64,000 nt of DNA from Corynebacterium breve. Lineage in GTDB: Bacteria > Actinomycetota > Actinomycetes > Mycobacteriales > Mycobacteriaceae. The notes beneath the pieces were generated by a model, which did not search any database, had not been told where the DNA came from, and worked only from the letters and a program-made list of their open reading frames with translations. Where the stretch lies: the NCBI RefSeq assembly GCF_030252165.1, contig NZ_CP126969.1:2418001-2482000 (forward strand), written 5' to 3'. The position numbers and the translations under genes are program-made. This document shows positions 44,599 to 53,594 of this stretch, piece by piece (the first letter of the stretch is position 1; each line of letters opens with the position of its first letter).

Positions 44599-44665
44599 GT
44601 GTATGGGTCCGAGTGTAGTCAATATTGGCACATGCGGGAGTGTCTCGTGTAAGTCCCGGGGACGG

Positions 44666-44857
44666 GATGGCGTGCCGGCGACAGTCTGGCAGCGGTTGCG
44701 AGATCACGCAGCGACCACGGTCGAGACAGGTCATGCTCCATAGCGTTCATCGCCACGATGACCTCTACTCGTAAAGCGGGAGTAGCGGAGATCCGCTGGT
44801 TCGCGATGGAACGCTCTTGAGGGAATGGTCGCGGTGCCTGAGCAAGATGCGGCTCGT
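44666..44857 (-). pseudogene. AraC-type regulator fragment cut at the island edge
   Basis: Read leftward after the efflux gene, the frame encodes VIVAMNAMEHDLSRPWSLRDLATAARLSPARH, the start of an AraC-family DNA-binding domain (helix-turn-helix 1). Homology stops at the last T-arm-like motif of the tRNA-Leu ladder, where the second helix-turn-helix should follow. I infer that recombination at this point removed the rest. No intact start codon is obvious. Confidence 0.6.
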
Positions 44858-46276
44858 TCAATGCCCGTTCCCATTGGTCGCTGAGGCGCGGGAAGGTAGT
44901 AACCAAGCGATGTTGATGAATCCGAGTACCGCAGCGGTGACCCCCACCAGCAGAATGGTTCGGTAGCTTGACTCAGTGCCGAGGGGAGTGAGGGCCATAG
45001 AAGCGTAGGCGCTTCCGAGGATGGTGACTGACAGCAAGCTGCCGAATTCGTAGGCAACCTCTTCGACTCCGGATGCCATGCCGGCACGTTCCGGGGAAAC
45101 GTTGGTGATGATGGTGGAAGAAGCCACCGTGATCAGGACACCGATGCCAGCCCCTCCTGCGACAAGGCTGATTGCGAATGCCCCGAGGCTCACCGGGAGG
45201 AGGAGCGCCCCGGCCGCGTAGCCAACGCCAGCAAGACCTGCCCCGCCAAGCAACATCGGGCGTGGGCCGATGCGGGAGTGCAGCGAACCACTCAGGAGCG
45301 ATGTGACTGTCGCTCCGACAGCGATACACCCCACCAAGAGCCCACTGTGTAGCGGTGAGTATCCCTCGGCTGTTTGGAAGTGCTGAGCGGTCACGGCTCC
45401 GACCCCGGCGAAAACGAAGGTGCTCAGCCCGGCCGCCACCACTCCCGCCGACACGCTGCGGTTACTGAAGATGCGGAAGTCCAGGAGCGGTGTCTTCAGT
45501 CGTGCTTGTCGCCGGGCGAACAGAGTAAAGCTCGCCGCGGAGACCAGGATCGCGGCAACAAGCAGGACCGCGGACGGATCCGGCAGCGTGACCTCCTTGA
45601 TCGCAGCAACCATCCCGGTCAGACCAGCGAGCGCGAGCAGCGACGAGAGCAGGTCCCAGGGCACCGCCCCCGACTCCTGAGCCTTTGGGGCATAGAGCCC
45701 TGTCAGGATAAAGGTGGCGATCACGATGGGCACATTGATCAGAAACACAGAGCCCCACCAGAACCACTCCAAGAGCAGTCCGCCCACAAGCGGCCCGAAC
45801 GCGATCCCGCCGATGGACACGCTTGACCACACGGCGATGGCGAAGTTCCGCTCCTTCTCATCACCGAACGTGACTCTGATGATCGCCAGGGTCGCGGGAA
45901 GCATGAGCGCCGCTCCCACTGCCAAAAGCCCTCGCGCGAAGATCAACACACCGGGGCTGGGTGAGAAGGCCGCAACCAGCGACGCCAACCCAAACAAGGC
46001 GATTCCATACTGGAAGACTCGCTTATGGCTATATCGATCGCCGAGAGTCCCGGTTCCCAAGAGCAGCCCAGTCATCACCAACGGGTACGTGTTGATGATC
46101 CATAGCGACTCACTCGTGGACGCACCCAGATCCACAGTCAACGGTGGGACTGCGATGTATAGGATCGAAGTGTCGAGCGTTGCTAGCAGCAGCCCAAGTG
46201 AGACCGCTGTCAGCACCAGCCAGCGCCCGTCGGGACGAACCGCAGCATCTGCCGCGGCGGTGTTTCGTGAGGTCAT
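44858..46276 (-). CDS. MFS drug-efflux transporter, DHA2 (EmrB/QacA) type
   Basis: A 472-residue proton-driven exporter with about 14 TM helices. It has the DHA2 marks LATLDTSILYIAVPPL, LGDRYSHKRVFQYG (motif A-like), RGLLAVGAALMLPATLAIIR and the antiporter motif C region GPLVGGLLLEWFWWGSVFLINVP. The start at ATG 46276 follows GGAGAAGGGACC; the upstream in-frame ATG at 46339 adds 21 non-hydrophobic residues. It lies downstream of the GNAT gene on the same strand. High GC and island location suggest transfer. The drug substrate is unknown. Confidence 0.88.
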   Translation of the reverse strand: MTSRNTAAADAAVRPDGRWLVLTAVSLGLLLATLDTSILYIAVPPLTVDLGASTSESLWIINTYPLVMTGLLLGTGTLGDRYSHKRVFQYGIALFGLASLVAAFSPSPGVLIFARGLLAVGAALMLPATLAIIRVTFGDEKERNFAIAVWSSVSIGGIAFGPLVGGLLLEWFWWGSVFLINVPIVIATFILTGLYAPKAQESGAVPWDLLSSLLALAGLTGMVAAIKEVTLPDPSAVLLVAAILVSAASFTLFARRQARLKTPLLDFRIFSNRSVSAGVVAAGLSTFVFAGVGAVTAQHFQTAEGYSPLHSGLLVGCIAVGATVTSLLSGSLHSRIGPRPMLLGGAGLAGVGYAAGALLLPVSLGAFAISLVAGGAGIGVLITVASSTIITNVSPERAGMASGVEEVAYEFGSLLSVTILGSAYASMALTPLGTESSYRTILLVGVTAAVLGFINIAWLLPSRASATNGNGH

Positions 46277-46384
46277 CCGATCGTGGGTCCCTTCTCCGCG
46301 TGGAGGAAGTCGGCATGTCATGACTGCCGAGACGGCCAAGAAGCAGCCCCCTCCGCAGCATCGTTCTGTGCAGCGCTTGTCTCG

Positions 46385-46975
46385 TTACGTGGGTCGATTC
46401 ACGTCGAAAACCGGCGGCCGAGGGTCGTCCAATAGAGAGGCAAAGACGAGCGTGTCGGTCCATTCGCCCTTGTTCCACCAGTCCTGCCGCAGGTGGGCCT
46501 CCTGCTGCATGCCCACGGCAGAGGCGAGCCTCGCTGAGGCCTTGTTGCGGGCATCCATCTGAGCGACCACGCGGTGCAGTCGGTGGTGCTCGAAAGCAAT
46601 GCGGAGGACCTCGGCGACCGCCTCGCGCGCGAAACCATGGCCGCCATGGGCTGGATGGAGTACCCAGCCGATCTCCGCGACGCAGCGCTCCTTGTCGGTC
46701 AGCCACAGCAGGACGTCCCCGATCGGCGTCCCCTCATGCTCGATCACGAGGGCAAGAGCTCCTGGCTCGCCGTCCAAGCGGGTCTTGGTCGCGCGTTCGG
46801 TCGCATGTCGAGTGGCATCGTCTGCAGACCAGGGCTCATCCAATAGGAAGCGGGCCACGTCCGGGTTGGAGTAGATGTCATGGAGCCACCCAGCATCAGT
46901 CTCGTGATGGGTGCGCAGCTGCAAGCGTGAAGTTGTGAACGGGGGTGTATCGGGCGCGGGAGTAACCATGGCCAT
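46385..46975 (-). CDS. GNAT N-acetyltransferase (RimJ/RimL type)
   Basis: A 196-residue acetyl-CoA-dependent acetyltransferase. The N-terminal RLQLRTHHETDAGWLHDIYSNPDVARFL and the acetyl-CoA loop region HPAHGGHGFAREAVAEVLRIAFEHHRLHRVVAQMDARNKASARLASAVGM are typical of the RimJ/RimL branch, which includes both ribosomal-protein and small-molecule acetylases. It is divergent from a TetR gene 53 bp away and precedes the efflux gene. A resistance role is plausible but inferred. Confidence 0.85.
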   Translation of the reverse strand: MAMVTPAPDTPPFTTSRLQLRTHHETDAGWLHDIYSNPDVARFLLDEPWSADDATRHATERATKTRLDGEPGALALVIEHEGTPIGDVLLWLTDKERCVAEIGWVLHPAHGGHGFAREAVAEVLRIAFEHHRLHRVVAQMDARNKASARLASAVGMQQEAHLRQDWWNKGEWTDTLVFASLLDDPRPPVFDVNRPT

Positions 46976-47028
46976 AACCTAACATAGTTCGCATAAGGCT
47001 GCAAACGGTGTTCAGATAGACTTCTCCT

Positions 47029-47637
47029 ATGAGCTACTGGGAACACCGAAAGCCCGTGCAGCGAACCCGCGCTGTGGATGTTCGCGAGGTGGCCCGCACA
47101 GCAGTGGCGCTCCTCGATGTCGGTGGGCTAAGGGCGCTGACCGTGCGGGCTGTCGCGGGTCAGCTCGACGTCGCCCCCGCGAGTCTGTACTCGCGCATCG
47201 AGTCAGGCGATGACCTGTTCGACCTCGCACTCGACACCGCACTCGGAGAGGACCCCTCTATGCAGCACGCCGTTCGCGATGCGGAGCTCCCTGGCCTCAT
47301 GCATGCCTTCTTCCAACATTTGTTACGCCACAGATGGGCCTGCCACGTCATCGGAATGCGCGCCCCGAGAGGACCGCACTACCTTCAACTCTCAGAAAAG
47401 ATGGTCGTGCTCCTTGGCGAACTCGGCGCCCCGGACCCCCTCGGAGCCGCCTACATGCTGTCCAACTACGTAATCGGCAGTGCGATGACCGCACCCATGT
47501 CCGACGACGAACGAGCGGCCCCGGTCGACGCTGACCATGCACCCACCTACGCCCAACTACACCAGCACCACGCCGTTAACGCCGAACAGATCTTCACAAC
47601 CGGACTCAACACGCTATTGGATCAGACGGCGACGTAA
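47029..47637 (+). CDS. TetR-family transcriptional repressor
   Basis: A 202-residue regulator. The N-terminal helix-turn-helix is VARTAVALLDVGGLRALTVRAVAGQLDVAPASLYSRIESGDDLFDLALD. The C-terminal ligand domain resembles the TetR_C class. It faces the GNAT-efflux pair across a 53-bp gap, so it probably represses both directions through an operator there. The inducer is unknown. Confidence 0.88.
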   Translation: MSYWEHRKPVQRTRAVDVREVARTAVALLDVGGLRALTVRAVAGQLDVAPASLYSRIESGDDLFDLALDTALGEDPSMQHAVRDAELPGLMHAFFQHLLRHRWACHVIGMRAPRGPHYLQLSEKMVVLLGELGAPDPLGAAYMLSNYVIGSAMTAPMSDDERAAPVDADHAPTYAQLHQHHAVNAEQIFTTGLNTLLDQTAT

Positions 47638-47843
47638 GCGCACCCACGATGTGCTCAGTGCTGCAGCCAGGCAGCTATGTACCCAGGGCCTTGGGTATGC
47701 TCGCGGAATAGTCGCGTTTCGGCCGTAGCGATAGGGGAGTGGTCGGCGTCCGACGCTTTTTCTGCTGGACGACTCCCGCGGCAGGAGGGAGTCATAAGAC
47801 GCTCGTGGAGGTGGCGTAAGTCCGTGGATGATCTCACGGCTGT

Positions 47844-48436
47844 CTACCTAAGAAACGAGAAGCACGGTATTCCTGTACGTCGCATCTCATCCCGGCGACA
47901 GGGCGGCGTCCTCGAAGGGCGGCCTAACCTCCTAGAGCGAGACCTAGATTCGGGAGGTTTGCGATTCAATGCTGCAGAGGGGCAGTCGAAGGATCGTCCC
48001 CTCGTTGCCCGGCAAAGCCTCCCGGACAGAAGTTGCGAGTTGTTTTTGACTCTCTGCCCGCACCACAGGCATGCCACCACTGTCGCCCCACGGACTTCGG
48101 TTCGGTACTTCGTCGGGCACCGTCTGGTGAGCTTACGGAACTGCTGTGCGGCGTGGGCTTGTTTGGTCCAGCCGACGGCTCGGGCGATGTCACGCACGGG
48201 TTGACGGGTCTCGCGCAGGATGCGGGCCATCTCTCGGACCCGTTGGTGGGTTATCCATGTGAAGGGGCTGATGCCGTGGATCTTGGTGAATAGTTGCCCG
48301 AGTCCTGGGGGGAGAGGTGTGCGATCGCGGCCAGCTCGGACAGGGTCCAGCGGTGGGAGATGTCTGCACAGACGGCAGCCTCCACGGCGATGACCGTGTC
48401 GCCGGGTGCTGTTCGGGAATCACCAAAGTCCCTCAC
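47844..48436 (-). pseudogene. AraC-type regulator, frameshifted in a run of C
   Basis: Translation from GTG 48436 (after ACAAGGAGT) gives VIAVEAAVCADISHRWTLSELAAIAHLSP and then goes out of frame. One added base in the run of six G (48307-48312, + strand) restores LGQLFTKIHGISPFTWITHQ and, from 48230, MARILRETRQPVRDIARAVGWTKQAHAAQQFRKLTRRCPTKYR. These are both helix-turn-helix motifs of an AraC DNA-binding domain. The 3' tail is unconserved. It follows the disrupted efflux gene by 18 bp in the same orientation. It is either broken or expressed by slippage; I favour broken. Confidence 0.75.
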
Positions 48437-48454
48437 CGAAACTCCTTGTAGGAG

Positions 48455-49846
48455 TCATGCCGCCTTGGCCGGGCGAGTGCGGCGCGCACTGATGCGAAGC
48501 GCGATCGGAATCGCGGCAAGGGCGAGCACGCCGGTGAGGCTGAGAATGGCCGCAACTCCAACATCGGGACTGCCGTCGACGCTGCGTGTTGCGGCAAGAA
48601 TCGCTGTGCCGATCCCTGCAATCAGGGCCGTGGCAAGGGTCTGTGCCATCTGGATGGTTCCGCTCATCGCTCCGATAGCCGCCGGTTCGGTCTGCGCGAA
48701 GGTCTCGGCAGTGGTGGCGTTGTACGCCATGCCCATGCCGAAACCACCGATCGCCCACCCCAAGGTCGCGACACCGATGGGAAGGGCAGTGACAAACAGC
48801 GTCGCGGCAATGATCCCGATGCCCAGGCTCAACGTGACCAAGCCGATAATGCTGTCGCCTCGTCGGGTGTGGCTGCCAGTCCGCTGTTCGTGACGACTCT
48901 GGGCCATTGAGCCTGCGACCCACACCAGGGCTCCTGCTGCCAGGGTAAGACCCGCCGAGAAAAGGCTCGCGCCTCGCATCTGGGTCATGGCCAACGGGAG
49001 GAACACCTCGATGCCAAAGAACGCCAACGACAACACGGCGCGGGTCGCGATCCCCGACGGCACGCCTGGGGCCAATCGAAGTGTTCCTGCTGGCAGCACG
49101 TGACGTAGTCCGAGGAACATGCCCGCCAGCCCGACGACCGTGAGCCCTGTGCCCGTGACCCCTCCGCGCTGTTCCAGCCCGAGCAACAGCACGGCAGCAG
49201 AGGCAGCTAGCAACACGCTGTAGGCGAGACGCTGACGCATACCGGTTGGAGGCGCGTCCAAGGATGAGCCCAGCTCAGGCAGTCCTCGCGTGGTCATGAT
49301 CATGGTGACTCCCACGATCGGGATCAATGCGAGGAACAAGGCCCGCCAGCTGGCCGCTTCCATGAGCACGCTGGCCGCAAGCGGTCCGACCAGCGCGGGC
49401 ACAGTCCACGCCCCCGACAGCAGGGCAAGGGCACGTGACTGCAGCTCCGACGGGTACACCCTGCCGATGAACACGTAGGCCATGCTGAGGATCGCTCCCG
49501 CCCCGAAGCCTTGGATGACACGGCCGAGCAGAAACAGCGCCCAGCCCGTCGCGAGGCCGGACACCACGAGTCCTGCGGCAAAGATCCCGAAGCCCGCCAG
49601 GTACGGTCCGCGCGGGTTGTGCCGGTCTGCGAGGAAGCCGGCGATCACGGTGTCCGCGACACTGGCCAGCATCAGTGCCGAGACCGCCCACCCTTAGGTG
49701 GTCATTCCTCCCAGGTCTGAGGCGATGGCAGGCAGGGCCGTGGTCACGCCCAGCCCGTCGAACGCGACGATGCCCACCGAGACCAGCAGGCCAATGGTGA
49801 CAAAGCGCAGCCCGGGCGAAAACACACCTTCAGCAGTAGCCGTCAT
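48455..49846 (-). pseudogene. MFS transporter (DHA2-like) interrupted by in-frame TAA
   Basis: A 463-codon efflux transporter frame from ATG 49846. The first 50 codons (VTIGLLVSVGIVAFDGLGVTTALPAIASDLGGMTT) end at TAA 49696-49694. The same frame continues GWAVSALMLASVADTVIAGFLADR and the remaining helices to 48455. Homologues have an aromatic residue here, so a TAC/TAT-to-TAA change is likely. The downstream piece could restart at ATG 49672 but would lack helix 1. Its ATG overlaps the stop of the NmrA-like gene (ATGA), marking an operon with it and the EamA gene. Confidence 0.8.
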
Positions 49847-50511
49847 GCGCGGTTCTCCATCGTCTTGTTGTCGGAACTCAACGTCGCCACGGTGAAGTGG
49901 TTGTCCTCGCCGGGGTCCTCCAGTTCGTCGACGATGGCGATCGCGAAGTCCGCCGCACTGATGCGAGAGGTTCCGTGCTCGTCCACCAGGAGTGTGTCTG
50001 TGCCTCGTTCGTAGTGTCCGGTTCGCGGTCCCGGTTCGAAGAGTGCTGGTGGGCTGACGTACGTCCACCGCTCATGCGGATGCTGCTGACACGCGTTGAA
50101 CTGCTCTAGGCTCGCCTGCGCGATGGTGCGCCACGCTGCCGGAATGTAGGCGGGGTCGTCGAAGACTCGATGGCCCGGCATGGTGGGGGACCACAGGGGT
50201 GCCGATCCGCCCACCACGACCACGCGAACATCATGGATCCGGGCGGCGTCGAGCACGTTCCGGGTGAGGGCAGGCAGAGTGCTCTCCTGGCCCGGCGCGG
50301 GGCGGACTGCGACAACGACCGCGTCGGCGTCGCCCAGAGCAGCGGCTACTGAGTCGATGTCTGCGACGTCGACGGCTCGGGATTCGACGTGGGGTGAGGC
50401 GTCCTCGCGCGGGTGGCGGGATGCGGCGAGGGCCTGGTGTCCGCGTCGGACGGCTTCGTCGGTGATGGTAGAACCTGCCATGCCCGTGGCTCCGAATATG
50501 GCGATCTTCAT
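49843..50511 (-). CDS. NAD(P)-binding NmrA/SDR-like oxidoreductase
   Basis: A 222-residue atypical short-chain dehydrogenase. MKIAIFGATGMAGSTITDEAVRRGHQ is the glycine-rich dinucleotide motif, and DADAVVVAVRPAPGQ and VRVVVVGGSAPLW form the rest of the Rossmann core. The catalytic YxxxK is not evident, as in NmrA-like sensors. The start at ATG 50511 overlaps the EamA stop. It is the middle gene of a three-gene leftward operon. Substrate unknown. Confidence 0.85.
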   Translation of the reverse strand: MKIAIFGATGMAGSTITDEAVRRGHQALAASRHPREDASPHVESRAVDVADIDSVAAALGDADAVVVAVRPAPGQESTLPALTRNVLDAARIHDVRVVVVGGSAPLWSPTMPGHRVFDDPAYIPAAWRTIAQASLEQFNACQQHPHERWTYVSPPALFEPGPRTGHYERGTDTLLVDEHGTSRISAADFAIAIVDELEDPGEDNHFTVATLSSDNKTMENRA

Positions 50512-51425
50512 GCGTTGTCCTTTCGTCGAATGGGTGGTGGAAGTTGCCCCGAGGCCAGGGCGATCAGTGCCGTGGCGAAGCCGACGAGCTGGATCGCGGT
50601 GAGCGCTTCTCCCGCGATGAGCGCGCCCAGTGCCGCAGCTGTCAGGGGTGAGAGCAGCCCGAGTAGGGCGGTCGGTGTGACGGGCAGATGGCGGATGCCT
50701 GCGAACCAGATCGTGTAGGTCAGCAGCGCCCCGACGAGGCCAAGCCATGCGTATCCGGCGAGCGCGGCGGCGTCGATGCCGGGCGGGATGCCGTCGATCA
50801 CCAGCGCGGGGAGCAGCAGGATCAGCCCGGCTGCGGTGAGTTGCCATCCCGCGAGCCCGACCGCGTTCACGTTCGCGGGGCGTCCCCACTTCTTGGTGAG
50901 CACGACGCCGGTCCCCATCGATATGGCACCCGCGAGGCCGGCCATCACGCCGAGCGGGTCCAGCGCGGCCTCCGGTCCGAGGACCACAAGGCCCACGCCC
51001 ACCATGCCGACCACGCCCCACAGCAGCCGCCAACCGGAGAGCTTCTCGTGCAGGACCACGACGGCGAGGAACGCGATAACGATCGGCTGCACGGCACTCA
51101 AGGTGGCAGCGACCCCACCGGGCAGACGCTGAGCTGCCACGAACAGCAAGGGGAAGAACGCCCCCATGTTCAGTCCGCCGAGCACCAGGCTCTTCCACCA
51201 CCAGTTGCCCTGGGGGAGCTGGCGGGCAATGGCTAGGGCGATCAGCCCGGGCGGAAGGGTGCGCATCAGCGCGGCGAACACGGGATGTCCCGGTGGGAGC
51301 AGGTGGGTGGTGACGATGTAGGTGGTGCCCCAGACCATTGGGGCAAGCGCAGTCGCGGCAATCCAGCCGGTACGTACGGCGGGAGTCGTTGTGCTGTCCG
51401 TGCTAGGTGCGATCGTGGTGGTCAT
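50508..51425 (-). CDS. EamA-family (DMT) exporter
   Basis: 305 residues with two EamA repeats and about ten TM helices. It opens WIAATALAPMVWGTTYIVTTHLLPPGHPVFAALMRTLPPGLIAL and has LSAVQPIVIAFLAVVVLHEKLSGWRLLWGVVGMVGVGLVV and LLGLLSPLTAAALGALIAGEALTAIQLVGFATALIAL. The start at ATG 51425 follows GAAGGTGGATC. It is divergent from the LysR gene 80 bp away, which probably regulates it. It could export amino acids or drugs. Confidence 0.88.
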   Translation of the reverse strand: MTTTIAPSTDSTTTPAVRTGWIAATALAPMVWGTTYIVTTHLLPPGHPVFAALMRTLPPGLIALAIARQLPQGNWWWKSLVLGGLNMGAFFPLLFVAAQRLPGGVAATLSAVQPIVIAFLAVVVLHEKLSGWRLLWGVVGMVGVGLVVLGPEAALDPLGVMAGLAGAISMGTGVVLTKKWGRPANVNAVGLAGWQLTAAGLILLLPALVIDGIPPGIDAAALAGYAWLGLVGALLTYTIWFAGIRHLPVTPTALLGLLSPLTAAALGALIAGEALTAIQLVGFATALIALASGQLPPPIRRKDNA

Positions 51426-51504
51426 GTGATCCACCTTCACACCAACACGATCATGAGTCCAACGCATGTTTGTCATTCCTGGCATGCACATGGATCATGG
51501 ATGA

Positions 51505-52425
51505 ATGGAGTTGCAGCAGATGCGTTATGCCGTGGCAGTCGCCGAGGAACGGAGTTTCACCCGAGCCGCCGAGCGCTGCTACGTGGTCCAGTCCGCGCTC
51601 AGCCACCAGATCAAGGCACTCGAACGGGAGATCGGGATCCAGCTCTTTGCGCGCACCTCACGCCGCGTGGAACTGACCCCGGCGGGGGAGGCCTTCGTGG
51701 AGGCAGCACGGCAAAGCCTGGCCGCTGCCGAGCGTGCCGTCGCCGACGCCGCCGCAGCCGGTGGCGAGGTGCGTGGGTCTTTGAGCATCGGGGTGATACC
51801 CACCGTCACGGCCGTCGATGTGCCGTACCTGCTCGCGTCATTTCACACCAAGCACCCCGCGGTTCACATCGCGCTACGCACCGGAGGCAGCGAGCAGTTC
51901 GTGGGCGATATCCGCTCCGGCCGCCTCGACGTCGCCTTCCTCGGACTGGCCGAATGCATACCCCCGCACGGGGTCACCACCAAGGAGCTCTCGCGAGAAT
52001 CCCTGGTCGCGGTACTGCCAGCGGCACACCCACTGGCGTCGAGCACGCACGTGACCCTGGAGGACCTCACGCATGAACGGTTCGTCGACTTTCCCAGCGG
52101 TACCGCCGGCCGGGCACAGGCCGACCTTGCATTCAGTGCGGCCGGTCTGCAACGCGAGGTGGCGTTCGAGGCGATGACCATCGACCTGATCCTCGGACTC
52201 ATCCGCAACGGACTGGCAGCCGCTCTCCTGTCCGCCCATGTTGTCCCCGCAGACCACACGCTGTCAGCCATCACCGTGAAGGACGCGCCACGGCGAGTGG
52301 AATACCTCGCCTGGAACGACTTCAACCCCAGCCCCGCCACCACCGCGTTCCTCGACGCCGTCACCCTCCATCAATCACAGTGCGCCGAGCACTCCGCGGT
52401 CCCAACTGGCGAGTCGCCATCGTGA
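51505..52425 (+). CDS. LysR-family transcriptional regulator
   Basis: 306 residues. The N-terminal winged helix-turn-helix is MRYAVAVAEERSFTRAAERCYVVQSALSHQIKALEREIGIQLFARTSRRVELTPAGEAF, followed by a periplasmic-binding-like effector domain. It is divergent from the EamA operon, and its 3' end overlaps the convergent MFS gene by 55 bp. It probably activates or represses the EamA-NmrA-MFS operon. Effector unknown. Confidence 0.92.
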   Translation: MELQQMRYAVAVAEERSFTRAAERCYVVQSALSHQIKALEREIGIQLFARTSRRVELTPAGEAFVEAARQSLAAAERAVADAAAAGGEVRGSLSIGVIPTVTAVDVPYLLASFHTKHPAVHIALRTGGSEQFVGDIRSGRLDVAFLGLAECIPPHGVTTKELSRESLVAVLPAAHPLASSTHVTLEDLTHERFVDFPSGTAGRAQADLAFSAAGLQREVAFEAMTIDLILGLIRNGLAAALLSAHVVPADHTLSAITVKDAPRRVEYLAWNDFNPSPATTAFLDAVTLHQSQCAEHSAVPTGESPS

Positions 52426-53594
52426 CGTCTACCTGGCGGGAACGCCCACCGTGCAATGCTCACGGCCACTACGGCTACGACACAGAGTCCCGCCGATGAC
52501 GTGGCAATCCCGACCGGCACCGCTGCCGAGAGGATGAGCCCGCCCACGAAGCCGCCACCGGCGACCGCCAGGTTGAACACGGTGACGAACACGGACTGTG
52601 CCGCGTCGGTGTGCACACCTGCGCGATCAGCAAGAGCTGTCTGAAGCAGGACCGGAGCACCACCGAAGCTCAGCCCCCACGCGACCACGAGCACGACGGC
52701 CAGCACCACCCCCGCCTCAGGAGCGACCCATCCGTCCGTAGCGACACCCATCGTGGCGATGCACGCCAAGGTGACCAGGCGGAGCGCCCGGTCAATCACC
52801 ACGCCGACCAGGCCGATCCCCACCATCGATGCCACCCCGAACACAGCAAGGCCCACATCAAGACGCAACCCCGTCTGGTTCAGCAGGGGAGCGACGTAGG
52901 TGTAGAGCATGTTGTGGGCGAGAATCCAACAACCGGTCACGCCGAGCACAACCTGCACCCCGGGCAGCCTGACCACCTGCCTCAGCGGGGCCAGTCGTCG
53001 AAGAGTGGTCCCCGGGATGTCAGGGACGACGGCCACGATCCACAGCGCGAGCCCCGCGGAAATGATCGAGATCGCAACAAACACCCACTGCCAATCCATG
53101 ACCGATGCTGCGAACGACCCCAGCGGAACCCCGCCAGCCAAGGCAATCGGCTGCCTGAGACCCGTGACCGCCAGCGCCCGACCCTGCAAGTCCGGAGACA
53201 CAAGCCCACGCGCATACCCAGTAAGCACACCCCACACCAGCGCAGCCGCGGCACCGGCCACAAACCGAGCCGCGAGGATCGCAGGGAACCACGGCGCGAC
53301 TGCCGTCACCAAGTTGAACGCCCCCAGCGTCCCCACCGCAACAAGCAACACCTTCTTGCGGCTCACCTGCTGCGTCCACGCGACCAGGGGAATGGCCGCG
53401 ACGACCGACCCCATGGCATACGCCGTCACCAACTGGCCAGCAGCAGACTCAGACACGCCCAGCCCACGAGCTAGATCTGGCAGCAGACCCGCCGGAATAG
53501 TCTCAGTGAAGATCGCGAGGAACCCCGACGCCGAAAGCGCCAGAAGCGCAGCCCACGGCAGACGACCATGGGAGCCAACCGAGCTTCTACTCAT
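52371..53594 (-). CDS. MFS transporter, DHA1-like
   Basis: A 407-residue 12-TM exporter resembling the AraJ/Bcr-type DHA1 family (ASGFLAIFTETIPAGLLPDLARGLGVSESAAGQLVTAYAMGSVVAAIPLVAWTQQVSRKKVLL, GYARGLVSPDLQGRALAVTGLRQPIALAGGVPLGSF). ATG 53594 lies inside the end of the upstream oxidoreductase frame, so the two were an operon. The 3' end overlaps the LysR gene. Intact. Confidence 0.88.
   Translation of the reverse strand: MSRSSVGSHGRLPWAALLALSASGFLAIFTETIPAGLLPDLARGLGVSESAAGQLVTAYAMGSVVAAIPLVAWTQQVSRKKVLLVAVGTLGAFNLVTAVAPWFPAILAARFVAGAAAALVWGVLTGYARGLVSPDLQGRALAVTGLRQPIALAGGVPLGSFAASVMDWQWVFVAISIISAGLALWIVAVVPDIPGTTLRRLAPLRQVVRLPGVQVVLGVTGCWILAHNMLYTYVAPLLNQTGLRLDVGLAVFGVASMVGIGLVGVVIDRALRLVTLACIATMGVATDGWVAPEAGVVLAVVLVVAWGLSFGGAPVLLQTALADRAGVHTDAAQSVFVTVFNLAVAGGGFVGGLILSAAVPVGIATSSAGLCVVAVVAVSIARWAFPPGRRHDGDSPVGTAECSAHCD

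Larger units (their letters stand above)
44217..44665 (+). repeat. 141-bp ladder of tRNA T-arm-like motifs and terminators
   Basis: From the tRNA T arm onward a motif around (C/T)AAGTCCC recurs at 44228, 44369, (degenerate) 44510 and 44651. These steps are exactly 141 bp. Between them sit three near-identical terminators at 44272, 44413 and 44554, also 141 bp apart, and the short block CGGTTCTCGAACTGC recurs near 44252 and 44534. Only the first copy belongs to a complete tRNA. This looks like a tandem attachment-site array produced by repeated integration or duplication. Confidence 0.85.

Noticed and set aside
44340..44665. Additional tRNA genes after tRNA-Leu
   Set aside because: Only T-arm-like pieces are present; no acceptor, D or anticodon arms can be formed.
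49843..51201. Long 452-codon frame giving the NmrA-like protein a large N-terminal extension
   Set aside because: The extension is antisense-like out-of-frame reading of the EamA gene; the true start is ATG 50511 overlapping the EamA stop.
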